Assembly (NCBI RefSeq): GCF_030209745.1 | Contig: NZ_JARVRJ010000006.1 | Coordinates: forward strand, 62,001-126,000 | DNA length: 64,000 nucleotides | From: Arthrobacter sp. fls2-241-R2A-200 | GTDB taxonomy: Bacteria > Actinomycetota > Actinomycetes > Actinomycetales > Micrococcaceae | Direction of reading: 5' to 3' | Shown: positions 17,086-25,608 of the stretch, piece by piece | Layout of the letters: each line of letters begins with the position of its first letter | How positions within the stretch are numbered: position 1 is the first letter of the stretch | The notes under the pieces: model-generated | The model's input: only the letters and a program-made list of their open reading frames with translations | Database searches by the model: none | What the model was told of the DNA's origin: nothing | Made by a program: the position numbers and the translations under genes

Positions 17086-18767
17086 CAGCGGGCACGCTCC
17101 ACGCGCTTCTCGTCCCACACTGGTTCTTCGGACTCGTAGACCTTGCCATCGGAACCGAAGATCAGGAAGCGGTCAAAGGACCTCGCAAACCAGCGGTCGT
17201 GGGTCACTGCGAGGACCGTCCCCTCGAAAGCGTCGATCGCCCGCTCCAAGGCTTCGCCGGAGTGCAGGTCCAGGTTGTCAGTGGGTTCGTCCAGCAGCAG
17301 GAGAGTGGCACCGGAGAGCTGGAGCAAAAGGATCTGGAATCGTGCCTGCTGGCCACCGGACAGGGAGTCGTACTTCTGCTCGGACTGCCCGGCGAGGCCG
17401 TAGGAGTCAAGGGCGCCGGCAGCAGACTCGCGGGGGAGGCCGGAACGGTGCTCGTCGCCCCGGTGCAGGATTTCCAACAAGGTACGTCCCAACAAGTCCG
17501 GCCGGACATGTGTCTGGGCAAAGAAACCTGGCCGGATGCGGGCGCCGAGCTTAACGGTGCCTTCGTGCGGCACCTCAGCGATGACGACGTCGGATACCGG
17601 TAGGTGCTCGCGCTCCGGATCGGTGCCTCCGGTGGCCAGCAGCCGGAGGAAGTGGCTCTTCCCGGAACCGTTGGAGCCCAGTACCCCTACACGGTCTCCG
17701 AACCAAATCTCCGTGGAGAACGGCTTCATCAGGCCGGTCAGTTCCAGTTTCTCCGCCACGACAGCACGCTTTGCCGTTCTGCCGCCCTTGAGGCGCATCT
17801 TGACGTTTTGTTCTATGGGTAAGGCCTCTGGCGGCCCCGCTTCGAGGAACTTGGCCAGGCGCGTCTGCGCCGCCTGGTACCTGTTGGCCATGTCCGAGCG
17901 GAACGCAGCCTTGTTCTTGTACATGTTGACGAGTTCCTTGAGCTTGACATGTTCCTCGTCCCAACGCTTCCGGAGTTCCTCGAAGCGCGCGTTGCGATCC
18001 GCCCGGGCCTCGACATAGGAACCAAACCCGCCGCCGTGGATCCACGCGCCGGCGCCATTGATGCCCGGCTCAAGGGTCACGATGCGACCGGCAGCATTGT
18101 TGAGCAGCTCCCGGTCGTGGCTAATGAACAACACGGTCTTTTTTGACTCATTAAGCTTGGACTCGAGCCAGCGCTTGCCGGGAACGTCCAGGTAGTTGTC
18201 CGGCTCGTCAAGGAGCAGAAGCTCATCGGGGCCGGCGAACAGGGCTTCGAGAACCAGCCTCTTTTGCTCTCCGCCCGACAACGTCGAGGCACGCCGGAAC
18301 TGGGCTTTATCGAATGGGATGCCGAGTGCGGCCATGCAGACCTCGTCCCACACCGTCTCGACGTCGTACCCCCCAGCGTCTCCCCAGTCCACGATCGCTT
18401 GGGCGTATTTCATCTGGGTGGGTTCGTCGTCGTGCTCCATCATGGCCAGCTCAGCGTCCTCCACCGCCTTGGCAGCGGCCGCCAGCCCCGCTTGGGCAGT
18501 AGAGACCAGAAGGTCACGCACCGTCGATTCGTCGCGAACCTGACCAACGAACTGCCTCATGATGCCCATGTTGCCTGACCTGCCCACGGCCCCCTCGTCG
18601 GGAGTGAGGTCACCGGAAATGATTTTGAACAGCGTGGTCTTCCCTGTTCCGTTGGGCCCGATCAGCGCGGTTTTAGTACCGTCGGGGACCTTGAATGTCA
18701 CACCGTTGAGCAGCTGGGTGCCGTCGGAGAGGAAGTAGTCGATGCCGGAAACGTCTATATGGGCCAC
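17085..18767 (-). CDS. ABC-F family ATPase
   Basis: A 560-residue protein with two ABC ATPase domains and no membrane segment, the ABC-F layout. These proteins bind the ribosome and act in translation or antibiotic resistance. Domain 1 has GPNGTGKTT, TLSGGEQKRL and LLLLDEPDNYLD. The linker between domains (about 245-330) is rich in K/R/E, as in the P-site tRNA interaction motif. Domain 2 has GSNGSGKSH, DSLSGGQQARF and LLLDEPTDNLD. It is translationally coupled to an MFS transporter. The domain-1 Walker B region reads DEPDNYLD where DEPTNHLD is usual. Housekeeping versus resistance role cannot be decided from sequence. Confidence 0.9.
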   Translation of the reverse strand: MAHIDVSGIDYFLSDGTQLLNGVTFKVPDGTKTALIGPNGTGKTTLFKIISGDLTPDEGAVGRSGNMGIMRQFVGQVRDESTVRDLLVSTAQAGLAAAAKAVEDAELAMMEHDDEPTQMKYAQAIVDWGDAGGYDVETVWDEVCMAALGIPFDKAQFRRASTLSGGEQKRLVLEALFAGPDELLLLDEPDNYLDVPGKRWLESKLNESKKTVLFISHDRELLNNAAGRIVTLEPGINGAGAWIHGGGFGSYVEARADRNARFEELRKRWDEEHVKLKELVNMYKNKAAFRSDMANRYQAAQTRLAKFLEAGPPEALPIEQNVKMRLKGGRTAKRAVVAEKLELTGLMKPFSTEIWFGDRVGVLGSNGSGKSHFLRLLATGGTDPEREHLPVSDVVIAEVPHEGTVKLGARIRPGFFAQTHVRPDLLGRTLLEILHRGDEHRSGLPRESAAGALDSYGLAGQSEQKYDSLSGGQQARFQILLLQLSGATLLLLDEPTDNLDLHSGEALERAIDAFEGTVLAVTHDRWFARSFDRFLIFGSDGKVYESEEPVWDEKRVERAR

Positions 18768-18828
18768 TGCCCCATCCTCCCACGGCGACGTATTTGGTAC
18801 CCGCTTTGATACCCGCCGAACAGCTGAA

Positions 18829-20841
18829 TCAGCCAGCGGCAGTTAGGAACGACTTCAGCAACGGGCCGCTGGTGGTGGCACCCAAGCCACCGTCTTCCAC
18901 AAAGACCGCAACCGCCAAGTCACCATGCGTGGCAACAATCCAAGCATGTGTCTTGGGTGGGTTGTCATTGCCGAATTCCGCAGTTCCGGTCTTCGCACCT
19001 ACTGGCAGGCCCGGCACCTTGGCTAGGAACCCTGCATGGCCGGAGGTAACAACCGCCCGCATCATGTCAGCCAAGCCGGCGGCCTCCGCCTTGGTGATCG
19101 GTTGGGTGGATGCTGGCGAGGGTGTTGCAGTGGGCGGGGCTGTTGCAGTGGGCGAAGCCGTGGAAGAGGCGGAGGCACCGGGGCTTTGTGTATTTTGCGC
19201 CTGGGTGGCCAAAGCGTCGGCATTCACCACGAGTTGCGGCGAGACGGGAGCGCCGTTGGCCACGGAGGCAGCCATGACAGCACCGGCGAGCGGGGACAAG
19301 AGCACCTTGCCCTGCCCGATCATCGATGCCGCGTGTTCCGTGCCTTCGGCGGCCGCCGGTACCGATCCCAAGAATGCATCGGCGCCCAGCTTTGGAGCGT
19401 CCACGGCCACGCCCAAAGCCTGTGCCGCAGACGCCAACTGCTCCTGGCTCACGGTGTCGCGTTCACTGATGAAAGCCGTGTTGCACGAGTGTGCGAAGGC
19501 ATCGCGAAGCTCTATGGATCCAAGGGAGGTTTCGGGGTACCCCTCGGAGTTCTTGAATGTACGGCCATCCACCGTCAGTGTCGGAGTGCACTGCACCTTG
19601 GTGTCCGGGGTGGCCCCTTTACGGAACAACGCGAGGGAGTCGACAATCTTGAAAGTGGATCCGGGAGCGTACTGGCCCAACATTGCCGTGTTGTAGCCGT
19701 TACTGCCCGGACCGGAAGCTGCCGCCAGGACTGCGCCCGTGGACGGCCTTATGGCAACAATGGCCGACGCCGGCCCGACCCCTGCCAAAGTGTCCTCCGC
19801 CAGCTGCTGCAGCTTAAGATCCAGGGTGGTCTTGACGGCGGTTCCGGCAGTGGGAGGTACCGAGAAGAACACCTTGGCCGCCGGAGCCTGCCCCGCGGTC
19901 GTAGTCGCGGGCTTGCCCACCACCTCCACGCCGTCCTTCCCGCGCAGGGCGGAATCGTACTTCTGCTCCAGCCCGCCGGTGCCCGTGGTCTCCCCGGCGC
20001 GGAGGGCACCGTTTGACTTCTGGATTTGCTCGGCGCTGGCCTGGCCCACACTACCCAGAACAGCACGCGCAAACGTGCGTGTCGGCGCCAAGGACAAGGA
20101 ATCGAGGATGCTTACGCCACCCGGTATTGCAACGATCTTGGCTTCGTTGATGTCGGCGGTGTAGGCACGGAGAACCAAGCCCTCAACGAAGGCCTGGGGA
20201 CCGGCCGCTGCCACTTGTTTGGCGTATTCTTCAACGTCGAGTCCCAGAAGTGCAGCCATGGCACGCGCCGAGGAGTCGACTTGGTCTGCGCCCACCTTGG
20301 TCTTGTCGATCCCTACCCGGAAAACCGGGCGGTCCTGCACGATTGGAGCGTCACCGGCACCCAGGATCTGGCCGCGCGGTGCGGGCACCGTGGTGACAGA
20401 CAACGTCTCCCCATCGGCCAATTGCGGCGCCAGCATGGCCGGGTTCCACTGCACAGCCCACTTGCCGCCCGATTTCTTGAGGCTGGCCTGGGAACTGTAC
20501 TCCCATGCGGCTGAGCCGATGGTCCACGTGTACTTCAGCGGGAAGGTGGCGTTGTCGCCGTCGAGCTTTACATCACCGGACGTCACGGACGGCTTGGTTC
20601 CCAAACCTTGGAACACGGCCTTAAGTTGATCATTGGCGGCGGACGCTTCCTTGCCATCCACAGCCAACTGCCCGACGTCGAGCGCTGCCAAAGAGGAAGC
20701 GAGCTGTTTGGCCGCCGCGTCCGCGCCAGCACGCGCGTCATCGCAAGCGGAGAGCGACCCTGCCACCGCAAGGGCTACAAAGCCAAGGACCAGCTTCTTC
20801 TGCATTTTGCCGATATGCGACGTTTTCCCCATTTGCGACAT
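18829..20841 (-). CDS. Class B penicillin-binding protein, lipoprotein with MecA_N/NTF2-like domain
   Basis: A 670-residue transpeptidase that should cross-link peptidoglycan outside the membrane. A hydrophobic leader ends in the lipobox LSAC (Cys33). Residues about 40-145 resemble the NTF2-like MecA_N domain, followed by the PBP dimerisation region. The catalytic domain has STFK (Ser395), SCN (Ser452) and KTGT (Lys617), so all three active-site motifs are intact. A 38-residue Ser/Pro/Thr/Ala low-complexity insert (about 546-583) lies between the SxN and KTG motifs, which is unusual. The layout is that of mycobacterial PBP-lipo (Rv2864c). Start chosen at 20841; an ATG 36 bases downstream is possible. 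Confidence 0.88.
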   Translation of the reverse strand: MSQMGKTSHIGKMQKKLVLGFVALAVAGSLSACDDARAGADAAAKQLASSLAALDVGQLAVDGKEASAANDQLKAVFQGLGTKPSVTSGDVKLDGDNATFPLKYTWTIGSAAWEYSSQASLKKSGGKWAVQWNPAMLAPQLADGETLSVTTVPAPRGQILGAGDAPIVQDRPVFRVGIDKTKVGADQVDSSARAMAALLGLDVEEYAKQVAAAGPQAFVEGLVLRAYTADINEAKIVAIPGGVSILDSLSLAPTRTFARAVLGSVGQASAEQIQKSNGALRAGETTGTGGLEQKYDSALRGKDGVEVVGKPATTTAGQAPAAKVFFSVPPTAGTAVKTTLDLKLQQLAEDTLAGVGPASAIVAIRPSTGAVLAAASGPGSNGYNTAMLGQYAPGSTFKIVDSLALFRKGATPDTKVQCTPTLTVDGRTFKNSEGYPETSLGSIELRDAFAHSCNTAFISERDTVSQEQLASAAQALGVAVDAPKLGADAFLGSVPAAAEGTEHAASMIGQGKVLLSPLAGAVMAASVANGAPVSPQLVVNADALATQAQNTQSPGASASSTASPTATAPPTATPSPASTQPITKAEAAGLADMMRAVVTSGHAGFLAKVPGLPVGAKTGTAEFGNDNPPKTHAWIVATHGDLAVAVFVEDGGLGATTSGPLLKSFLTAAG

Positions 20842-20910
20842 TATGCCCCGTTACCACGACAGCTTTATGCCAAATACGCCTTCAACCATGAAGATGACCA
20901 GACTTGCGAG

Positions 20911-21309
20911 CTAGCTGGGGGAACCGATGAGGGTTTGGTCCTGCGCGTCGTCATAAGCGTCACGGGCCTCCAAAATCGCAGGGACGTGGCTTTCCGCCCA
21001 TTCGCGCAGCATGGACAACGGCTCCAGGAGGGACATACCTACGGCCGTCAGCTCGTAATCCACTCGCGGCGGCACTTGGGCATGGACCGTACGCGTGATC
21101 AGCCCGTCGCGCTCCAACGTCCGCAACGTTTGAGTCAAGACCTTGGGGGTCACTACGTTGACCATCTTGCGGAGTTCGGAGAACCGCACCGGCCCGTCGC
21201 CGAGGACTTGGATCACCAAGGACGCCCACTTATCGCCAATGCGCTGGAAGATCACACGCGATGGGCAGTTGGGGTCCATCACGTTGGCAGGAAGGGTGTT
21301 GATATCCAC
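20911..21309 (-). CDS. HxlR family transcriptional regulator
   Basis: A 132-residue winged-helix regulator. The HxlR core begins with NCPSRVIFQRIGDKWASLVI. It continues with FSELRKMVNVVTPKVLTQTL (recognition region) and the wing ITRTVHAQVPPRVDYELT, and ends with a dimerisation helix. The GTG at 21309 (VDINTLPAN) is my start; the frame runs back to an ATG at 21378, but that would place the coding region over the operator-like repeat. ATG at 21279 is another option. It is divergent from the NmrA-like oxidoreductase gene. HxlR proteins often sense electrophiles or redox stress and control a divergent oxidoreductase. Confidence 0.85.
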   Translation of the reverse strand: MDINTLPANVMDPNCPSRVIFQRIGDKWASLVIQVLGDGPVRFSELRKMVNVVTPKVLTQTLRTLERDGLITRTVHAQVPPRVDYELTAVGMSLLEPLSMLREWAESHVPAILEARDAYDDAQDQTLIGSPS

Positions 21310-21337
21310 GAGGTAACTCAGTTTCTTTGAAGCTATC

Positions 21338-21354
21338 AGTATCGAATAGATACT
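21338..21354. promoter_or_regulatory. Operator-like inverted repeat in divergent HxlR/oxidoreductase promoter
   Basis: AGTATC-N5-GATACT, a perfect 6-bp inverted repeat spanning 17 bp, sits in the gap between the divergent genes, 28 bp upstream of the GTG at 21309 and 38 bp upstream of the ATG at 21393. Half-site size and spacing fit a dimeric winged-helix repressor, most simply the HxlR protein itself. Confidence 0.6.
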
Positions 21355-21392
21355 GTTGTCGTATTGCAAGCATACCAACCGCTAGGAGAGCA

Positions 21393-21998
21393 ATGAAAAT
21401 CGCAGTTTACGGCGCAACGGGCATGGTCGGCAGCCAGATCGTCAACGAATCCATCACTCGCGGCCACGAGGTCACGGCCATCTCCCGCAAGGGTGCGGAG
21501 GTTCCCGGAGCTACAGCGCAGGCCGCGGACCAAGCCAACGGGGAGACATTCGCGTCCATAGCAAAGGACCACGACGTCGTCGTGCTGGCGACGGGCCCGA
21601 GCCGCACCGGCGGGGACCATGGAGAATGGCTCGACGCGATGGCCACTGCCTTCAGCAACGCCGAAGGCACCCGACTCATGATCGTCGGCGGCGCCGGCAC
21701 GCTGGAAATCGACGGCGTTCGACTGCTCGACTCTCCCGATTTCCCCGAGGCCTACAAAGCCGAGGCCACAACCGCTGCCAAGGCCCTTGAAGCAGTGAAG
21801 CAGAGCCCCGAGACGCTCGATTGGACTGTCCTTGCTCCGGCGCCGGTCATCCAGCCTGGTGAGCGCACCGGCTCCTACAACGTCGCCAAAGACTCTCCAG
21901 CGGGGAGCAGCATCTCTACCCAGGACTATGCAGTAGCCATGCTCGATGAGATTGAGAGCCCCGCGCACCGGCGCGCCCGCTTCACGGCGGCAAACTAA
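21393..21998 (+). CDS. NAD(P)-binding oxidoreductase (NmrA/SDR-like)
   Basis: A 201-residue Rossmann-fold protein with the dinucleotide motif GATGMVG at residues 7-13. The N-terminal strand KIAVYGATG and the later MIVGGAGTLEIDG and WTVLAPAPVIQPG are typical of the atypical SDR / NAD(P)H-binding (PF13460) group. Start at 21393 is supported by AGGAGAG a few bases upstream. Probably reduces a quinone, aldehyde or other electrophile, or acts as a redox sensor. It is likely repressed by the divergent HxlR regulator. Its stop overlaps the stop of the convergent oxidoreductase gene. Confidence 0.85.
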   Translation: MKIAVYGATGMVGSQIVNESITRGHEVTAISRKGAEVPGATAQAADQANGETFASIAKDHDVVVLATGPSRTGGDHGEWLDAMATAFSNAEGTRLMIVGGAGTLEIDGVRLLDSPDFPEAYKAEATTAAKALEAVKQSPETLDWTVLAPAPVIQPGERTGSYNVAKDSPAGSSISTQDYAVAMLDEIESPAHRRARFTAAN

Positions 21999-23440
21999 AG
22001 CCCGAGGCCTAGCCCGGGTACCTGCATCTGGAATATGTCTTTGAGGGCATGTTTCGCGGCATGGTACCCGGGCATCCCCGTGACGCCGGGGCCGGGTGGC
22101 GTCGACGACGAACACAAGTACACGCCCTTGACCGGAGTGCGCCAGGGAACGGTGGACACAACTGGCCGCTTGAGCAAACCGCGCACGTCGACCAGCCCGG
22201 CACTGAAGTCTCCACCCACGTAGTTCTCGTTGTACGCGGACAGGTCCGCCGCCGTCGTGGTTTTCGATGCAACAACAACGTCGCGGAAGCCGGGAGCGTA
22301 GTTCTCTATGCGGGCGGTGACTGCCTCAGCCATGTCGACGTCGGACCCCGCCGGTACGTGGCAATAGGTCCAGAGAATCTGGTGTCCCGCAGGGGCGCGG
22401 GTCGGATCAACCACGGACGGCTGGGAGACCAAGACGTAAGGATTGGCAGGGTGCTTGCCCGAGGCCACTTGGTTTTCTGCCTCGGCGATGGAAGCGCGGG
22501 AACCCCCCACGTGCACGGTGCCCGCCTTGGCAAGCCCGGCTGCTTTCCAGGGAACCGGTCCGGACAGGATGAAGTCCACCTTGCATGCTGCATTCCCGAA
22601 ACGGAATGTTTCGAGTGCCTTCCTGTACCTGTCAGGGATTTCCGCTCCGCCCAAGCGGGCAAGCGTTGGCGGGGCCACGTCCAGGAGGATTGCCCGCGCC
22701 GGACGGACTTGGTCGAGGGAGTCCACGCGCTGGTCCGTGTGGATGGTGCCGCCGTGGGCCATGAGGTCCTCCGCCATCGCATTCGTGATGGACGCCGAGC
22801 CGCCAACGGGTACTGCCCAGCCACCTGAGTGCGCGAGGACTCCCAGTAGGAGACCTGCCCCGGTTGCGCTGAGGGAAGGCAGTGCTGAGACGGCGTGGGC
22901 CATGACTCCAGTGATCAGTGCAGGTGCTGCCTCTTCGCGAAAACGCCGGTTCCAGAATGGTGTGCCTTGATCGAACGTGGCAAGCCCGAATCGGATAGCG
23001 CCCAAGGGATCCCGGGGTAGTCGGAGCAGCTGGTTGGACGTCAGGTCCACCACGCCCTCCACATGTTCCAGGATCGGGCCCATCAACCGCTTGTACGCCG
23101 GACCGTCTGCTCCAAGCTCCGCCGCCGTCCGCTCCAGCGATTGAAATGCCAGCGCCGCTCCACCGACATCCAAAGGCGCCCCGTGCTGAACCTCGGGCAC
23201 ACGCAGCTCGACGCGATCGACAAGGTCGAAAGAGCGGAAGAACGGCGATGCCAAGGCCATCGGGTGGACGGCCGAACAAATGTCATGGAGATGCCCGGGC
23301 TCGATCAATTCCGTGGTCCGGGTGCCTCCTCCGATGGTCGCCCCGGCCTCGTAGACATGCACGTCCAACCCCGCGCGTGCCATGACGAGCGCTGCGGCAA
23401 GACCATTGGGACCGGAACCGACGACGGCGACATCAACCAT
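21995..23440 (-). CDS. Phytoene desaturase-like FAD/NAD(P)-dependent oxidoreductase
   Basis: A 481-residue flavoprotein. The FAD-binding GxGxxG region is VVGSGPNGLAAALVMARAG, with the acidic end of strand 2 in VYEAGATIGGG. The C-terminal second FAD motif contains STPPGPGVTGMPGY, as in the CrtI-like / all-trans-retinol saturase-like group. No other carotenoid gene (crtB, crtE) is nearby, so carotenoid synthesis is not implied. The start overlaps the end of the GT87-like gene by eight bases, indicating coupling. The partner gene suggests lipid, isoprenoid or envelope chemistry, which is inference. Confidence 0.82.
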   Translation of the reverse strand: MVDVAVVGSGPNGLAAALVMARAGLDVHVYEAGATIGGGTRTTELIEPGHLHDICSAVHPMALASPFFRSFDLVDRVELRVPEVQHGAPLDVGGAALAFQSLERTAAELGADGPAYKRLMGPILEHVEGVVDLTSNQLLRLPRDPLGAIRFGLATFDQGTPFWNRRFREEAAPALITGVMAHAVSALPSLSATGAGLLLGVLAHSGGWAVPVGGSASITNAMAEDLMAHGGTIHTDQRVDSLDQVRPARAILLDVAPPTLARLGGAEIPDRYRKALETFRFGNAACKVDFILSGPVPWKAAGLAKAGTVHVGGSRASIAEAENQVASGKHPANPYVLVSQPSVVDPTRAPAGHQILWTYCHVPAGSDVDMAEAVTARIENYAPGFRDVVVASKTTTAADLSAYNENYVGGDFSAGLVDVRGLLKRPVVSTVPWRTPVKGVYLCSSSTPPGPGVTGMPGYHAAKHALKDIFQMQVPGLGLGL

Positions 23441-24908
23441 TGCTGCTAACCTCCGTTGCTGGGCTGCTTGAGCGGCGACCGTGGATCACGAACCGACCGA
23501 TCACGAACCGGTCGTCAGCGCCGTCGAAAGGACCGCCGTGCGGGTCATCCTGGCCGCCGACCCTGATCGGGTCGTTGGATGGGTTCCAGATTTCCAACGC
23601 CACGCGCGCCATGAGATAAGCGGTGGCAACCATGTGCAGAACCACGGCCAACACGTAGTAGGACATGTCGATATTGTGCTGCGCCGCACCGCCGCTCGTG
23701 GCTTGGCCGAGATACATCCAGATGGCCGCCCAGTGGAGTCCCTCGGCCGCCTGCCAGATCAGGAAGTCACGCCAGCGCGGCCGGGCCAGGGCGAGAAGCG
23801 GAATCAGCCAGATAACGAACTGCGGCGAATAGACCTTATTGGTCAGGATCAAGGCGGCCACAATCAGGAAAGCCAGTTGGGCCAACCGGGGACGGCGCGG
23901 CGCGGCCAAGGCCAGGGCTCCAATGAAGGCGCACGCCAGCAGGAACAAGGACAGCGCCAACACGTTGATGGTCCCCGCATCGATCTGTCCGCCATGAAGC
24001 CGATCCGCAACGAGGTTGTAAGCGAACCACGGTGAGCTGTAACCGGCCGGACGGTCGCGCGTAAACGCGAAGAAATAACCCCACCCGGAGGGATTTATGG
24101 CTGCAATGGGGAGGTTCACGGCCAGCCACGCGGCCAGCGTTGCACCGGCGGTGACCAGGAACGTCCGCAGCTTGCCGGTCCGCAGCGCTAGAACGAGAAT
24201 GGCGCCAAGGATCAAGAGCGGGTACAGCTTGGTGGCAGCCCCAAGGCCAAAACAAACGCCGGCCAAAAGGACTTTGTCCCGTGCGAAAAAGTACATCCCC
24301 AGAGCCAGGAGCCCCACGGCCCACATGTCCCAGTTGATGAAACCAGCCAAGACTATTCCGGGTGCCAGAGCTACCATCGCAGCATCCCACGGGCGGTGCC
24401 TATTGATCCGGGCAGTGAGAAGTACCGTGACAATCCACACCGCGACGATCAGCGTTGCGTTGACATCGAAGTAGCCAAGGACTCGGTCATCGCCGGTACC
24501 GTGGCCGGGAACCAGGAGCGCCGTCACCCCGGCAACAATTCCCATCAGGACCGGGTATTCGAACTGACTACCCTGGGTGAAGAAGGGAAAAGCGCCGTCG
24601 CCGAGGCCACGGTTACGGAAGAGCTCAGGGAAGTCCGAATAGCAGGTGGCGTAGAACTGATCCGGGGTGTGCCAGCCGTTTACCCGGCAATAGTCCTTGG
24701 TCAATACCGCCACGAGGGCGGCGACCACCGTCAGGATAATAAGGACCAACTCGATGCGGAACAGGCCGGGGGAGATCCTGCCAGGCGACGCGTGCCTCCC
24801 CAGGGGACCACCCACAAGCTCCGTGAAATTACGGAGCAGGGGGTCGCTGCGACTGGGAACCACAAAGCGGGCACGTTGAGGTTGGCTGCGCGGCTTGGTC
24901 TGCTGCAT
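23433..24908 (-). CDS. GT87/DUF2029-like polytopic membrane glycosyltransferase
   Basis: A 491-residue membrane protein with about 11-13 helices. After a basic N-terminus (MQQTKPRSQPQRARF) and helix 1 comes a large outside loop (YCRVNGWHTPDQFYATCYSD, with several aromatic residues) containing the acidic pair and FPELFRNRG. This is followed by SQFEYPVLMG and helices with GAATKLYPLLILGA and NKVYSPQFVIWLIPLLAL. These are features of GT87-type, polyprenyl-phosphate-sugar-dependent mannosyltransferases. I start at the ATG at 24908, 31 bases after the 46-residue ORF; the frame is open back to 25157. Sugar donor and acceptor are unknown. Confidence 0.75.
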   Translation of the reverse strand: MQQTKPRSQPQRARFVVPSRSDPLLRNFTELVGGPLGRHASPGRISPGLFRIELVLIILTVVAALVAVLTKDYCRVNGWHTPDQFYATCYSDFPELFRNRGLGDGAFPFFTQGSQFEYPVLMGIVAGVTALLVPGHGTGDDRVLGYFDVNATLIVAVWIVTVLLTARINRHRPWDAAMVALAPGIVLAGFINWDMWAVGLLALGMYFFARDKVLLAGVCFGLGAATKLYPLLILGAILVLALRTGKLRTFLVTAGATLAAWLAVNLPIAAINPSGWGYFFAFTRDRPAGYSSPWFAYNLVADRLHGGQIDAGTINVLALSLFLLACAFIGALALAAPRRPRLAQLAFLIVAALILTNKVYSPQFVIWLIPLLALARPRWRDFLIWQAAEGLHWAAIWMYLGQATSGGAAQHNIDMSYYVLAVVLHMVATAYLMARVALEIWNPSNDPIRVGGQDDPHGGPFDGADDRFVIGRFVIHGRRSSSPATEVSSNG

Positions 24909-24939
24909 GGGTCCGAGCTTACCGTCACGTAACCCGGCA

Positions 24940-25080
24940 TCAGCGGATGAGTCCCAACTGGTGCAAGGCAACGTAGACGTCTTCACGGCGCTGGTCGAGT
25001 AATTTGTCATTGAATAGGGTGCGTTCCTTACGAGCTGTGACGGTCTTGAAGAAACGCATGTCTTCGGGGCGTTTTCGCAT
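24940..25080 (-). CDS. Small basic protein (46 aa), unknown
   Basis: A short ORF starting at the ATG at 25080, preceded at 25084-25093 by a ten-base perfect complement of the 16S rRNA 3' end (AAGGAGGTGA) four bases from the start. The product (MRKRPEDMRFFK..., ending HQLGLIR) is highly charged, with about 12 Arg/Lys and 7 Asp/Glu, no membrane segment and no cysteine. Its stop is 31 bases upstream of the GT87-like start, so both probably share a transcript. I do not recognise the family. The exceptionally strong ribosome site and high-GC3 codon use argue that it is translated. It could be a conserved actinobacterial small protein or regulatory leader. Confidence 0.6.
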   Translation of the reverse strand: MRKRPEDMRFFKTVTARKERTLFNDKLLDQRREDVYVALHQLGLIR

Positions 25081-25346
25081 AGTTCACCTCCTTTCGGGGG
25101 AATAGCCTGCATTTGGGCGCAATAATTTGAGGCATTGATCTGTAGAGAAAATGCCAAAAGGGAATAGTTCAGGACGATAATGACGGGTATTCCGCATGCC
25201 GAAATCGGCCAATATTGATCCGTGACGCAATCTGCGTGCGTTTACAACCCACTACTCAGGACGCCAGCCATTCAAGATGGCGAACACAAACACCAGGGGC
25301 AAGGGCCGGCTTAGCGGGCCAGGAGCCTTAGTGAACCAGGAGTGTG

Positions 25347-25430
25347 TCAGAGAGAAAAACGGCGCCGATCAGCAGCAGAGGCGGGAGCAGCATTGACGGT
25401 CAACTTCCGTCCGCTAGTCAAAGTAATCAT
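25347..25430 (-). CDS. Possible 27-aa peptide with strong ribosome binding site
   Basis: ATG at 25430 is preceded by GGAAGGAGG at 25439-25447, eight bases away. The peptide begins MITLTSGRKLTVN and ends RRRFSL. Another frame inside it (from about 25397) would give a 21-residue hydrophobic peptide but lacks a ribosome site. It lies about 270 bases upstream of the 46-residue ORF in the same direction. It may be a leader peptide or a short membrane-active product; existence as a protein is uncertain. Confidence 0.35.
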   Translation of the reverse strand: MITLTSGRKLTVNAAPASAADRRRFSL

Positions 25431-25503
25431 TTTCCCAACCTCCTTCCGGCCGTAACAGCCTGCTGTGGCATTCAATCGATCGACGAATCCGAAGAATGCG
25501 CGC

Positions 25504-25532
25504 CTTGTTCCCGGCGAGTCGCTGGGAACAAG
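25504..25532. other. Hairpin between histidine phosphatase gene and small ORFs
   Basis: CTTGTTCCC and GGGAACAAG form a 9-bp perfect stem around an 11-base loop. It is about 77 bases past the phosphatase stop on the minus strand, but no T tract follows, so it is either a weak terminator or a regulatory structure upstream of the small ORFs. The rest of 25431-25608 shows nothing else I can support. Confidence 0.4.
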
Positions 25533-25608
25533 ATATAAGCTACCTCATCCCCAAGGACTTTGACCAGCACAATTCGCTAATTTGCCACAAGTTTTTCTGA
25601 ATTGTTTT

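Noticed and set aside
16043..17554. 503-codon open frame antisense to the MFS and ABC-F genes
   Set aside because: Spans two clear genes on the opposite strand; Ala/Pro/Arg-rich translation with no domain.
25336..25400. Hydrophobic 21-residue frame as a KdpF-like protein
   Set aside because: No ribosome site and no kdp genes nearby; kept only as a remark under the overlapping ORF.
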